From contig NZ_UHFH01000003.1 in assembly GCF_900459225.1 (NCBI RefSeq), forward strand, positions 1,908,001 through 1,972,000: DNA of 64,000 bases. The letters run 5' to 3'. This DNA comes from Streptococcus dysgalactiae subsp. dysgalactiae. GTDB taxonomy: Bacteria; Bacillota; Bacilli; Lactobacillales; Streptococcaceae. Of this stretch, positions 37,772 through 45,856 are shown one piece after another. Below the pieces are notes generated by a model. That model worked only from the letters and a program-made list of their open reading frames with translations. It did not search any database and was not told where the DNA came from. The number at the start of each line of letters is the position of its first letter. Within the stretch, counting starts at the first letter, position 1. The position numbers and the translations under genes were made by a program.

Positions 37772-38476
37772 CTAGCATTTAAGCGCTTTAATAAAACGCT
37801 CTGCAATTTCCTTAGGCCTTGTAATGGCCCCTCCAACAACAATACCTGCCGCCCCTAAGTCATTAATTTTTTTGGCTTCTTCTGGGGAATGAATCTTCCC
37901 TTCGGCAATGACAGCAACACCTTCTTTACAAAGAGCCTCTATCAATGCTATATCAGGACCTGCTTCCTGACGGCTATACGGGGTGTAGCCTGATAGAGTG
38001 GTTCCAACAAAATCAACGCCAGCCTCATAGGCTGTTATGCCTTCATCAAGGGTACTAATATCTGCCATCAAGAGTTGATTGGGGTATTTTTCCTTAACTT
38101 TTCGAATAAAACTGGCAATATCTAAGCCATCATGACGGTCACGTTTGGTACAATCCATAGCAATCACTGCAATATTTAAGGCTGCTAATTGGTCCACTTC
38201 AGCCATAGTTGCCGTAATAAAAGGCTCTTGCGGCGGGTAATCTTTTTTGATGATACCGATAATTGGTAGGTCTGTTATGGCTTGAATTTCTTTAATATCC
38301 CTAATGGAATTGGCTCTGATGCCGACAGCACCAGCTTCTTGAGCAGCTTTTGCCATCAGCGGCATAATGCCTCCAGTCTCTGAATAAAGAGGCTCACCTG
38401 GCAAAGCCTGACAAGAAACAATAATCCCACCCTTTAACTGCTCCATGAGCTTTTCTTTGGTTGGTTTATCAGGCAT
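37772..38476 (-). CDS. nanE: N-acetylmannosamine-6-phosphate 2-epimerase
   Basis: Converts ManNAc-6-P to GlcNAc-6-P; 234-aa TIM barrel. Motifs [16 protein letters not shown] near 16-31, GIIKKDYP near 74-81, AMDCT near 103, [11 protein letters not shown] near 146-156 and [11 protein letters not shown] near 184-194 match NanE. First gene of the minus-strand nan operon, with a cre-overlapped promoter. Confidence 0.94.
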   Translation of the reverse strand: MPDKPTKEKLMEQLKGGIIVSCQALPGEPLYSETGGIMPLMAKAAQEAGAVGIRANSIRDIKEIQAITDLPIIGIIKKDYPPQEPFITATMAEVDQLAALNIAVIAMDCTKRDRHDGLDIASFIRKVKEKYPNQLLMADISTLDEGITAYEAGVDFVGTTLSGYTPYSRQEAGPDIALIEALCKEGVAVIAEGKIHSPEEAKKINDLGAAGIVVGGAITRPKEIAERFIKALKC

Positions 38477-38510
38477 AATGTCTACTCCTTGTGTTTCTTA
38501 GTTTTAATAA

Positions 38511-38524
38511 AGAGAACGTTCACA
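38511..38524. promoter_or_regulatory. Palindrome near the nanE transcription start (possible second cre or RpiR site)
   Basis: AGAGAACGTTCACA contains the palindrome GAACGTTC just downstream of the -10. It is a two-mismatch cre or an operator for the RpiR regulator. Confidence 0.4.
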
Positions 38525-38529
38525 AATTT

Positions 38530-38557
38530 ATTATAACAAGAAATAAAACGTTTTCAA
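38530..38557 (-). promoter_or_regulatory. nanE promoter
   Basis: The minus strand has TTGAAA (38552-38557), a 16-bp spacer and TATAAT (38530-38535) with an upstream TG (extended -10). Confidence 0.8.
38543..38557. promoter_or_regulatory. cre site (CcpA operator) of the nan operon
   Basis: The minus strand reads TTGAAAACGTTTTAT, one mismatch from the WTGNAANCGNWNNCW consensus, overlapping the -35 element of the nanE promoter: the position expected for glucose repression. Confidence 0.75.
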
Positions 38558-38756
38558 TACTTGTTAGACGTTTAGAAACTACTTTCATTTTTAACCTAAA
38601 TTTCTCTTTTTTTGAATTTGCTTTCAGATAAGGAGAAACCGTTGGTAAGGCTGCTAGTGATTAGAGACCATCCACTACTTTCTTTTCTAATGAATGGTTG
38701 CCAGAAGACCGTTTTATAGCGATTGTTTTCAAAGGCACTTTGACAAACCACAAAAA

Positions 38757-38784
38757 AACCAAGAGCCTCGAGCACTCTTGGTTT
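38757..38784 (-). terminator. rpmH terminator
   Basis: On the minus strand AAACCAAGAG pairs with CTCTTGGTTT, followed by TTTTT, 22 bases after the rpmH stop. Confidence 0.88.
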
Positions 38785-38806
38785 ACTTTAGTTGTATTTT
38801 TTGCAA

Positions 38807-38941
38807 TTAAGCTGATAATACTTTACGTCCTTTACGACGTCGTGCAGCAAGCACGCGACGTCCGTTTTTAGTTGACATACGGTGACGGAATCCGTGTTTA
38901 CGTTGACGACGGATTTTACTTGGTTGATAAGTACGTTTCAC
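38807..38941 (-). CDS. rpmH: 50S ribosomal protein L34
   Basis: 44 aa, beginning [17 protein letters not shown] after the initiator and ending GRKVLSA: the entire L34 pattern. The start is GTG (38939-38941) with AGGAGG 8 bases upstream. In many bacteria rpmH is next to rnpA; here jag and yidC2 lie between. It has its own strong promoter. Confidence 0.96.
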
Positions 38942-39016
38942 AGTGAATACCTCCTCATAGATTTTGTATTCGTTTAGCCGGCTATTTGTGATATCAGTTA
39001 CTAAACATACTATAAT

Positions 39017-39045
39017 ATTCTATCTTAAAGAGGGTCTACTGTCAA
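39017..39045 (-). promoter_or_regulatory. rpmH promoter
   Basis: The minus strand has TTGACA (39040-39045), a 17-bp spacer and TAGAAT (39017-39022). Confidence 0.85.
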
Positions 39046-39210
39046 GATTTATTTTCGTTTTTCAACAGTTTCTCTCTCATTTAAGAGGCCGCTCATTTCA
39101 TAAAGTGTGTCTTCTTTGACACTGTTCCTTTGCCTTACCGTGGAAACCTTATCAATGGCAACCATAATCAACGAGATCAGTAAAACAAACACTTAAGCTG
39201 GTCATACAAA

Positions 39211-39243
39211 AATCTTCGATAGTTGAACTAACTACCGAAGATT
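39211..39243 (-). terminator. jag terminator
   Basis: On the minus strand AATCTTCGGTAGTTAG pairs with the AACTATCGAAGATT arm, followed by TTTTTG, 12 bases after the jag stop. It ends the rnpA-yidC2-jag unit. Confidence 0.87.
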
Positions 39244-39254
39244 CTTTTTAGGAT

Positions 39255-40169
39255 CTAACGTTGAAGACTGACTACCACATAACGGTTAGGATCATTGCCT
39301 TCAGAATAACTTTCAACCCCTTTAATGGTTGAAACGGTTTTATGAACGATTTTACGTTCACTGTTACTCATAGGATCCATGGTGTAGTCCTGACCAGACT
39401 CCAAAACACGCTTCGCAATCTTTTGTGTAAAGTCAATCAGGGTTTCTGTTCGATGTTCCACATAATCATGGACATTCAAAGTCACTGAGAAATTTTTTGA
39501 ATAGCGGTCGTGCAAGAAATTTTGAGCTAACAACTGCAAGGATTTCAAGACCTTACCATGGTAACCAATCACACGCCCCGCCTCTGGTGTTTCGATTTGC
39601 AAATTGATTTGGCGACGGTTGTTACTTGTTTCAACAGTGGCTTCGATATCCATTTCATAGATGATTTTAGTCACATAATCGGACACTTCCTGAGCAGCTT
39701 TTTCAATATCTTTACTTAAACCATTGTCACCAGCATCTTGGATCACTGCTGATTCTTCGACTGAGCTTGAGGGTTGTTCTACTTCCGTTTCAGTGACTGT
39801 ATCAGCAAGATTTGCAGGGGGTTGCGCTGGACTTTCTTCAGGCATGAGAGGAACCACTTTAGTATCTTCTGCTTCTAACTCTTGAGTGGCTTTCATTTCT
39901 TCAAGTTCTACACCAACAGGATTAACTACGGGAGCATTTTGACGATTAATATCCTCTGGAACACCTCGAGTGGCTTTTTTATCAGCCTTATAAACCGTCT
40001 TGTCGCTAATACCTTCAATATCAACTTGGGCTGGCTTTTTACCGAACCCGAGGAAACCTTTTTTCTCTTTTGAAATAACTTTGATATGCGCTTTAAGACG
40101 TGATAACCCTAACTCTTGAAGTCCTGTTTCGATAGCCTCTTCGACTGTTTTTCCTGTAAATAATACCAT
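39255..40169 (-). CDS. jag: RNA-binding protein Jag (KhpB/EloR)
   Basis: 304 aa: Jag_N domain (1-52, FTGKTVEEAIETGL ... FLGFGKKPAQVDI), an acidic low-complexity linker (70-150), a KH domain (about 165-235, GRVIGYHGKVLKSLQLL) and a C-terminal R3H domain (about 240-304). Partner of KhpA in pneumococcus, controlling cell elongation and division through RNA binding. It starts 11 bases after yidC2. Confidence 0.93.
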   Translation of the reverse strand: MVLFTGKTVEEAIETGLQELGLSRLKAHIKVISKEKKGFLGFGKKPAQVDIEGISDKTVYKADKKATRGVPEDINRQNAPVVNPVGVELEEMKATQELEAEDTKVVPLMPEESPAQPPANLADTVTETEVEQPSSSVEESAVIQDAGDNGLSKDIEKAAQEVSDYVTKIIYEMDIEATVETSNNRRQINLQIETPEAGRVIGYHGKVLKSLQLLAQNFLHDRYSKNFSVTLNVHDYVEHRTETLIDFTQKIAKRVLESGQDYTMDPMSNSERKIVHKTVSTIKGVESYSEGNDPNRYVVVSLQR

Positions 40170-40180
40170 AACCTAAACTC

Positions 40181-40990
40181 CTATTTTCTCTTCATTGCTT
40201 TTTTACGAGCACGACGTTCACGAAGACGGCGTTCTTTTTCTTCATTGGCAAGACGTTGTCTTTCCGCAATAATCTTAAAAGGATTGTTTAATAACAGTAG
40301 TTGTACCACTTGGAAGGCATTGGATACCGTCCAGTAGAGCACGACCCCACTGGCCAAGGTGAAACCCATGAAAAAGATCATTAGCGGCATCACATAAATC
40401 ATAATAGTCATCATGATGTTTTTTTCTCTAGCCGCGAGGTTGGTTAACCACGTTGATAAGAACGTAAAGAGAGCCGCTAAAACTGGCAAGATATACAAAT
40501 GGTCATGCTGTGCCAATTCCACCCACAAGAAGGTACCTGTTTTCAAGAAAGGTACCCGTGTCAATGCTTGGAATAGGGCTATCATGACTGGCATTTGAAT
40601 CAAGAGCGGCATGAGGCTAGCATAAGGGTTGACCCCATATTTTTTGTAAAGAGCTTGACTTTCTTCAGCTAACTTCATCCGCGTTTCTGTATCTTTCCCA
40701 GCGTACTTCTTTTGCAATTCTCTAAGTTCAGGCTGGATGTCTTGCATCTTCTGACTTGATCTAATTTGCATGTTGAACAAAGGCATGAGCAAGAGACGAA
40801 TGATGAGGGTAAAAAGAATAATCCCAACCCCAATAGACCCATCAAAGGAGAGCCATTGAATCGCTCTGGCAAAAAGATAGACCAACTGGTCCCAGCCACT
40901 GGTCGACTGGGCGGTTACTTCGCCACGGCCACAAGCCGCTAATAATAGAACTAAAGGTGCTAAACCTGCAATTTTAATATTTTTCTTCAC
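40181..40990 (-). CDS. yidC2: Membrane protein insertase YidC2 (OxaA)
   Basis: About 269 aa from GTG 40988-40990 (an ATG at 41006-41008 is the alternative); both overlap the rnpA end. Lipoprotein signal with lipobox LAAC, then five helices with the conserved insertase core ([40 protein letters not shown]). The strongly basic tail ([16 protein letters not shown]) is the YidC2 ribosome-binding extension that supports co-translational insertion. Inserts membrane proteins with or without SecYEG. Confidence 0.92.
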   Translation of the reverse strand: MKKNIKIAGLAPLVLLLAACGRGEVTAQSTSGWDQLVYLFARAIQWLSFDGSIGVGIILFTLIIRLLLMPLFNMQIRSSQKMQDIQPELRELQKKYAGKDTETRMKLAEESQALYKKYGVNPYASLMPLLIQMPVMIALFQALTRVPFLKTGTFLWVELAQHDHLYILPVLAALFTFLSTWLTNLAAREKNIMMTIMIYVMPLMIFFMGFTLASGVVLYWTVSNAFQVVQLLLLNNPFKIIAERQRLANEEKERRLRERRARKKAMKRK

Positions 40991-41333
40991 TCTCAAAACC
41001 TTCCTCAAGCAATTGCGCTAACTTTAAAACATGATGTAAATTTTGTTGAAGCTCGTGGTAATCCAAAGTTTCTACTCCCTTGCGGGCAATTACCACAAAA
41101 TCTTCTGATTTGAGCTGATTTCCTAGGGCCATAAGAACATGACGAATCTTCCGTTTCACAGCATTTCGTGTGACGGCATTTCCTAATTTTTTACCAGCTG
41201 AAATCCCTACTCGGAAGTGTTTTTGATCTTTTGCTAAATGATAAATGACAAATTTTCGATTTGCCGTGCTTTTGCCAACCTTAAAAATGGCTTGGAAATC
41301 TTTCTCACGCTTGACACGATAGGTCTTCTTCAA
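40974..41333 (-). CDS. rnpA: Ribonuclease P protein component
   Basis: 119-aa basic protein subunit of RNase P, which matures tRNA 5' ends. N-terminal [16 protein letters not shown] and the RNR motif region [15 protein letters not shown] near 52-66 are present. First gene of rnpA-yidC2-jag; the fas locus lies immediately upstream. Confidence 0.95.
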   Translation of the reverse strand: MKKTYRVKREKDFQAIFKVGKSTANRKFVIYHLAKDQKHFRVGISAGKKLGNAVTRNAVKRKIRHVLMALGNQLKSEDFVVIARKGVETLDYHELQQNLHHVLKLAQLLEEGFESEEKY

Positions 41334-41362
41334 AACTTAACTCCATAATCTAAATTACTACC

Positions 41363-41368
41363 ATTATA
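41363..41368 (-). promoter_or_regulatory. rnpA promoter -10 element
   Basis: The minus strand reads TGGTATAAT (extended -10), 30 bases before the rnpA ATG. Confidence 0.6.
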
Positions 41369-41573
41369 CCACATCCCCTAAAAAATTAAAAAGCCCTAAC
41401 CCTTTCAGATTAAGCCTCTTTCTGTACTATTTCTAGTTTTTGTGCTTCAACTGCCTCTTGTCACTCTATCTTTAGCCTAGTTCTCCTTCTGACAAAGGAA
41501 TAAACTTCAGAAAACCACTATAAAAAGTCAGAGTCCACAAGACGTCAGCTACTTGTCTCTGTATTTAGCTATC

Positions 41574-41597
41574 AAAAAACCCGGCAAGCCGGGCTTT
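41574..41597 (-). terminator. fasX terminator
   Basis: Stem AAAGCCCGGC/GCCGGGTTT with a 2-nt centre followed by TTTTTT on the minus strand. Confidence 0.9.
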
Positions 41598-41781
41598 GAC
41601 ACTGATTTTACAATCAGTTAATGTGATATCCAAACAAAGACAACTGAAATAATCATATCATCTATTAGGCTGTCATATCAAAAATACTATTTGTTTATGG
41701 AGAGAGAGAGAAAACAATATTTTGATTGAATTGGGGATTGATCGCCTAATAGACCGATGATTTCGTAGATCTTTATTTACA
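41574..41781 (-). ncRNA. fasX: FasX-type regulatory small RNA
   Basis: It lies directly downstream of fasA and upstream of rnpA, the fasX position in S. pyogenes. A promoter with TATAAT at 41788-41793 predicts a start near 41781. A GC-rich terminator (CCCGGC/GCCGGG plus TTTTTT, 41574-41597) ends it, giving about 208 nt, close to the ~205 nt known for FasX. No meaningful open frame is present. In S. pyogenes FasX pairs with mRNAs for streptokinase and pilus/adhesin proteins to change their stability or translation (established there; targets here not tested). Confidence 0.88.
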
Positions 41782-41787
41782 TTAGCT

Positions 41788-41793
41788 ATTATA
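41788..41793 (-). promoter_or_regulatory. fasX promoter -10 element
   Basis: TATAAT on the minus strand; the -35 position (TACCTT) is poor, as expected for an activator-dependent promoter with the LytTR box just upstream. Confidence 0.75.
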
Positions 41794-41823
41794 GCGAAAA
41801 ATAGCCTGATAAGGTAACCATTT

Positions 41824-41854
41824 CCTGAAATGTTGGTTTTTTATCCTAAAATGT
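41824..41854 (-). promoter_or_regulatory. FasA (LytTR) binding box upstream of fasX
   Basis: The minus strand has the direct repeats ACATTTTAGG (41845-41854) and ACATTTCAGG (41824-41833), 21 bp apart (two helical turns), ending 30 bp before the -10. This fits the two-half-site LytTR pattern (ACNNTTNAG type, as for ComE) and places FasA as direct activator of fasX. Confidence 0.75.
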
Positions 41855-41872
41855 CAGTTATTAGGATTATTT

Positions 41873-42613
41873 TTAATGTAAGGCCTCCCATTTTTCAAAA
41901 AGGCATTTCATTTTTAAGCGTGAGACCATGCAGGAATCTCCATTATCAAAATAGAGGAGCTGTTTGGATTTATCAATACGCACAACCTTATCTAGATTAA
42001 CCAAGTAAGATCTATGACATAAGAAAAGTTTTGGAGCCACGGCTTGTATCTCAGATAAATTGCCATAAAACTCCAATCTCTCCGTCTGAGTCCACAAACA
42101 CACCTTATGGGGTGTCGTAGCAGTGGCAAAATAAAGGATATCTTTGTAAGGTAATTTCAATCTTGTCTGAGGGGTCTCAAATAAAAACATATCTTCTGAT
42201 TCACGGCTAGACATCATCTCATAGGTATAGCGGATACATTCTTCAATCTGATCCCTAAATTGTTCTTTATCAACTGCTTTGTCAATAAAATCTAAGGCAG
42301 ACACTTTGTATTTAAAAGAAATAGGAGCAAATTCAGAATGTGTGGTAACAAACACAATGACTGCATTGGGGTCTTTTTGTCGAATATCTGCTGCCAATTC
42401 AAGTCCTCGACGAGCCTCATCACCAATCTCAATATCTAAAAAATATAACTGATGGTCGCCTCTTTCTTGAATGCTTTCAAATAATTTATGAGGATTGGCA
42501 AACACTTCTAGCTGATTACAAGGTAATTTAGCCTCTTCCAAAATGTCTGCCACTACAGATTCAATACGTGTCTGTTGAATAAAATCATCTTCAAGAATAA
42601 AAATATTCATCAT
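41873..42613 (-). CDS. fasA: LytTR-family response regulator FasA
   Basis: 246 aa. Receiver domain with acidic Glu8/Asp9/Asp10 and phospho-acceptor Asp60 (YFLDIEIG). A C-terminal LytTR DNA-binding domain (about 140-240, ETPQTRLKLPYKDILYF, LFLCHRSYLVNLDKVVRID). It follows fasC by 3 bases. In S. pyogenes FasA drives fasX; the repeat box behind this gene supports the same here. Confidence 0.94.
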   Translation of the reverse strand: MMNIFILEDDFIQQTRIESVVADILEEAKLPCNQLEVFANPHKLFESIQERGDHQLYFLDIEIGDEARRGLELAADIRQKDPNAVIVFVTTHSEFAPISFKYKVSALDFIDKAVDKEQFRDQIEECIRYTYEMMSSRESEDMFLFETPQTRLKLPYKDILYFATATTPHKVCLWTQTERLEFYGNLSEIQAVAPKLFLCHRSYLVNLDKVVRIDKSKQLLYFDNGDSCMVSRLKMKCLFEKWEALH

Positions 42614-42616
42614 AGC

Positions 42617-43900
42617 TTATCTCATTTCTAACAATTGCCTCAAGCGGTAGTGATCACTTTTACTTGAAAGCGTAATTTGGGGATGACCATCTAATATTGT
42701 GAAAAAGCGTGGAAGACTCTTTTGACGGTCATGAAAAAGACTTACCATATCCACACGATTCGTTTTTGTACTATTTTCAATAATAAAGAATTGTTTCCCA
42801 TCCTGTTTAAAATAGGCAATCGATAAAAAGGGCCTTCGGCTACCTTTTGCTGTCTCAATAGCGTTGTCCACTAGTCCAGTAAACAGTACAATAAGGTCTA
42901 GGAGTTTTATCGGTAAATCATCTATCACATCAGGAATTTCAATATAAAGATCAATGCCATAATGCTGCGCTTCAAGCAGTTTAGAATTCATGACACTGCG
43001 CACTACTGCTTCTTTGATATTGTCTAACGACGACATTTCATAGCCCGGCCGTCTCAGAGAGGTAGCTGATTGCTGAACAACGGTCTCATAAACTTGAGTA
43101 ATACTTTCGATATCGCCACTATCGATACTATCTTTGAGACTGATTAAGATATTTTCCGAATCATGTTTAACTGTTCTGATATCACGGTAAAGTTGTTCAA
43201 TCGACTGATTATAATTCTCTAAGTAAGCAATACGCTCATTCTGGGCTTGGGCTAACTTTTGTGATAACTGGTCCTTGGCAAAACGGTCTAACTTCACAAT
43301 AATCCATATGAGAATAGCCAAATAGATAAAAATCAAAATAGAGCGGTAACGGAAATATAATCCTAAAAACTCACTCTGGACCTTCACCAAAAAATGCACA
43401 AAGAAATAGTAGGAAAACATGGTGGCATTCATCCAAAAAACCCACTTTTTCATTTTATCTTCGCTGATAAACCTTAGCAGGCTAAGATCAATGCTAAAAA
43501 TATAGCTGAAGAGGTAAAACATGGGAAGAATCAGCAAATAACACAGTTCTAGAAGCCTAAGGTCACTATTGATTTGACGAATGCTGAACCCTAGCACAGC
43601 AGGCAAAAAGAAGAAACCAATCACCCGAAAAAGCAATTCAACAATCATAATGGCAAAGAAGCCATTGAAAATGTGTTCAGATAATTTCTTCTGAGGGGCA
43701 AATAATAAACTGACAATGATAAAGAAAAGTTGATCAATCAAGATGACATTATCAAAAAGGACATTTGCCTCAATAAAGATAGCCCCTGTCACACATAAGG
43801 GTTTCCACTTAAGCTTAATCCCTGAAGATTTTGAAAAAATAATCCAACTATCTATGAAGATGGTGGTATAGAAGAAAAACATACTGTGTATAAAAATCAT
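42617..43900 (-). CDS. fasC: HPK10-type sensor kinase FasC, lacking a recognisable G box
   Basis: 427 aa, with an N-terminal multi-helix membrane sensor (about six helices to 205), a coiled coil, and the H box YRDIRTVKHDSENIL with phospho-acceptor His246. The N box (LVDNAIETAKG) is present, but the expected glycine-rich ATP lid (GxGxGL) after the IENSTK segment is missing: the tail reads SLFHDRQKSLPRFFTILDG and stops. It probably cannot bind ATP normally. No space separates it from fasB. Confidence 0.9.
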   Translation of the reverse strand: MIFIHSMFFFYTTIFIDSWIIFSKSSGIKLKWKPLCVTGAIFIEANVLFDNVILIDQLFFIIVSLLFAPQKKLSEHIFNGFFAIMIVELLFRVIGFFFLPAVLGFSIRQINSDLRLLELCYLLILPMFYLFSYIFSIDLSLLRFISEDKMKKWVFWMNATMFSYYFFVHFLVKVQSEFLGLYFRYRSILIFIYLAILIWIIVKLDRFAKDQLSQKLAQAQNERIAYLENYNQSIEQLYRDIRTVKHDSENILISLKDSIDSGDIESITQVYETVVQQSATSLRRPGYEMSSLDNIKEAVVRSVMNSKLLEAQHYGIDLYIEIPDVIDDLPIKLLDLIVLFTGLVDNAIETAKGSRRPFLSIAYFKQDGKQFFIIENSTKTNRVDMVSLFHDRQKSLPRFFTILDGHPQITLSSKSDHYRLRQLLEMR

Positions 43901-45244
43901 CTAGTTGCCCTCCACCTTTGGAATTGTCAACGTTTGACTAAATTGATGACTGGAACTCTGAGTTCGCAAGCCAAGTTGAGGGTATTTTTGAATAATCCGT
44001 TGAGCATTAGCGAGACCAATCCCACGGCCTGATCCTTTAGAAGAGTAACCCTCTTCAAAAACTTTGGTAATGTTGACTTTTTCCTTGGTGCTATTAGTGA
44101 CCGCAAACACCTGCTGATCATCCAATAGAAAGTAAGCAATGGACATCCGAGAAACTTTAGCCTCTAAAGCTGCTTCGATGGCATTATCACAAAAGATAGA
44201 CATCAACAGCAACAAATCTAACTCTGGGAGGTAGGTTGCTTCAATCTTATCAGGGACCTCCACATTAAGGGCAATACCAGATTTTTCGGCACTGATAATC
44301 TTCGCTGACAGTAGACTTTTAATGGATGATATCCCGATTTTTCCTAACTTGGAAATATTATAGTGTTTGTCATCCCAGTAGTCGTTAGCGTCATGGACGG
44401 TCGAAGCGTACACCTCTTGGATATGGCTCACTGATCGTGTTTGAATGGCTTTGCCTAAGCTTTCTAAACAGTTCAAATAATCACTCTGAAAAATCCTAAC
44501 ATCCCGATAGAGTTTTTCCAGATGTTTGCCATAAGTTTCCAGATTGGCTACATAAGCCTGTTGCTCTTTTTTCAACTCGTTTTTGAGATACTCCTTGGAT
44601 TTGTGATTAAAATAAGACAGTAGATAGACCAAAAGAAGCATGAATATTAAGAAGAGCAATTTATAGGAAGTTGGCATGACCATAGAATGCTTAAAATGTA
44701 AAAAAGGATCAGTAAATCCTAAAATCATAAAAATATCAATATAGTAAGCCACAATGAAGATTAATAAAATTTTATAGAAGTTACGAGATCTGACTGAGTG
44801 GTCCGTTTGGAAAATAATTTTATAATCTTTCCCCACAAGGTAATTAATGACGGCAAAACTTGGGAATATCATGGCATACGCTAAAAAATCTACCACAATA
44901 TGACTAAAGTAAAGGTCATTAGATAGAAAAATGTAAGGAATAATGATCATCACAATGAAGCGAGATAATAAATCAATAAAGACACCGGGCGCAAAAGCGA
45001 GGAAAAGCGACTTTAGAGAAAACACTTGGTGATTTGCCTGCCTCAAGATTATTAAAAATAAAAGAGGGTCAATCAATAAAGGTGAGAGGTATGGAAATTG
45101 ATTAAAAAACAAAGCTATCGCCAAGACAAATAATTGTTTCCAAGCTGGTAATGTAATATCAGATAAGAAGGAAAAAATTGAGATTTCGGTCAAGTAATAG
45201 ATGATAATAGATACAAATAAAAAAATATAATCGCTACTGGCCAT
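43901..45244 (-). CDS. fasB: HPK10-type sensor kinase FasB, phospho-acceptor His replaced by Ser
   Basis: 447 aa, with six or more membrane helices to about residue 210, a coiled coil, and the dimerisation segment YRDVRIFQSDYLNCLESL, where the position of the phospho-acceptor His is Ser254 (codon AGT). The ATP-binding domain is complete: FCDNAIEAALEA (N box) and GYSSKGSGRGIGLANAQRI (G box). It may act on FasC in trans. First gene of fasB-fasC-fasA; GGAGG ribosome site before ATG. Confidence 0.9.
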   Translation of the reverse strand: MASSDYIFLFVSIIIYYLTEISIFSFLSDITLPAWKQLFVLAIALFFNQFPYLSPLLIDPLLFLIILRQANHQVFSLKSLFLAFAPGVFIDLLSRFIVMIIIPYIFLSNDLYFSHIVVDFLAYAMIFPSFAVINYLVGKDYKIIFQTDHSVRSRNFYKILLIFIVAYYIDIFMILGFTDPFLHFKHSMVMPTSYKLLFLIFMLLLVYLLSYFNHKSKEYLKNELKKEQQAYVANLETYGKHLEKLYRDVRIFQSDYLNCLESLGKAIQTRSVSHIQEVYASTVHDANDYWDDKHYNISKLGKIGISSIKSLLSAKIISAEKSGIALNVEVPDKIEATYLPELDLLLLMSIFCDNAIEAALEAKVSRMSIAYFLLDDQQVFAVTNSTKEKVNITKVFEEGYSSKGSGRGIGLANAQRIIQKYPQLGLRTQSSSHQFSQTLTIPKVEGN

Positions 45245-45492
45245 TTTTCCTCCTTTCTAACTTTATTATTTTAGCATATTTTCAAACGTTGGCTATAATA
45301 CTATTTGATTACAATTCTTTAATCAAACTCACCTAAAAAACGTCAAAAAAATATTGTACACTAATTAAGCTCTAAAAACCATCTCCTGATGTCAAAACTG
45401 AGCATCTTTTTTCAAAAAACTAGCTTACGACCAGCCTGACAACCCAAATTTTCTGGTTAGAAGGTAATAAACACTATATTGGAAACAGACAC

Positions 45493-45518
45493 AAAAAACT
45501 GAGAAGTTTCCTCCTCAG
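45493..45518 (-). terminator. Second minus-strand terminator between gltX and fasB
   Basis: CTGAGGAG-GAAA-CTTCTCAG with a GNRA-type tetraloop followed by TTTTTT. Confidence 0.75.
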
Positions 45519-45645
45519 TCCCAGGTTGTAGACAATGTACCTCTAAGAGAATTGTTTACAATATCATCCAAAAATAGTATCACTGTCTGCCTTCTATTAG
45601 TCATAGGCGAGCGAGGTGAGCCCAAATCCAATACTTGACGCCGTA

Positions 45646-45679
45646 ACAAAAACGCCAGAAACGTCATGTTTCTGGCGTT
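45646..45679 (-). terminator. Probable gltX terminator
   Basis: Perfect 12-bp stem AACGCCAGAAAC/GTTTCTGGCGTT, 5-nt loop, then TTTTTG on the minus strand, about 180 bases after the gltX stop. Confidence 0.8.
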
Positions 45680-45856
45680 CGGAGATTTTGAGACCTAGGC
45701 TCAACATCTAGATATGAAATCCCGTAGGGAGTTGCTACCGTCCGTGCTAGCTAAGTAAAGTAGCATAAAAATAATAACTTTGACGAAATCAGACTTTCTC
45801 CTCAGTCCTTCCATGTCTTAGGCCTTGTTAGAATAGACAAAACTTATGACAGGTTT

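Larger units (their letters stand above)
38477..38806. other. 330-bp intergenic region between nanE and rpmH
   Basis: It contains the nanE promoter and cre site and the rpmH terminator. Between them (38600-38750) I see no gene with a start and ribosome site. Confidence 0.55.
38942..39254. other. 313-bp intergenic region between rpmH and jag
   Basis: It contains the rpmH promoter and leader and the jag terminator. A 3' untranslated stretch (39060-39205) shows nothing further. Confidence 0.55.
45245..45856. other. 612-bp intergenic region between fasB and gltX
   Basis: It contains the fasB promoter region near its left end (no clear hexamer pair), two minus-strand terminator hairpins (45499-45518 and 45651-45679) and a 10-bp stem at 45527-45536/45551-45560. 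No plausible protein gene. A short RNA between the hairpins is possible. Confidence 0.5.

Noticed and set aside
38600..38753. About 50-codon open minus-strand frame (NNRYKTVFWQPF...) between the rpmH terminator and the nan promoter
   Set aside because: No ribosome site, only a GTG near the terminator hairpin, and no recognisable similarity; probably chance.
45599..45800. Possible tRNA or housekeeping RNA (4.5S, tmRNA, RNase P RNA) between gltX and fasB
   Set aside because: None of the conserved cores of these RNAs can be found; only terminator-like hairpins are visible.
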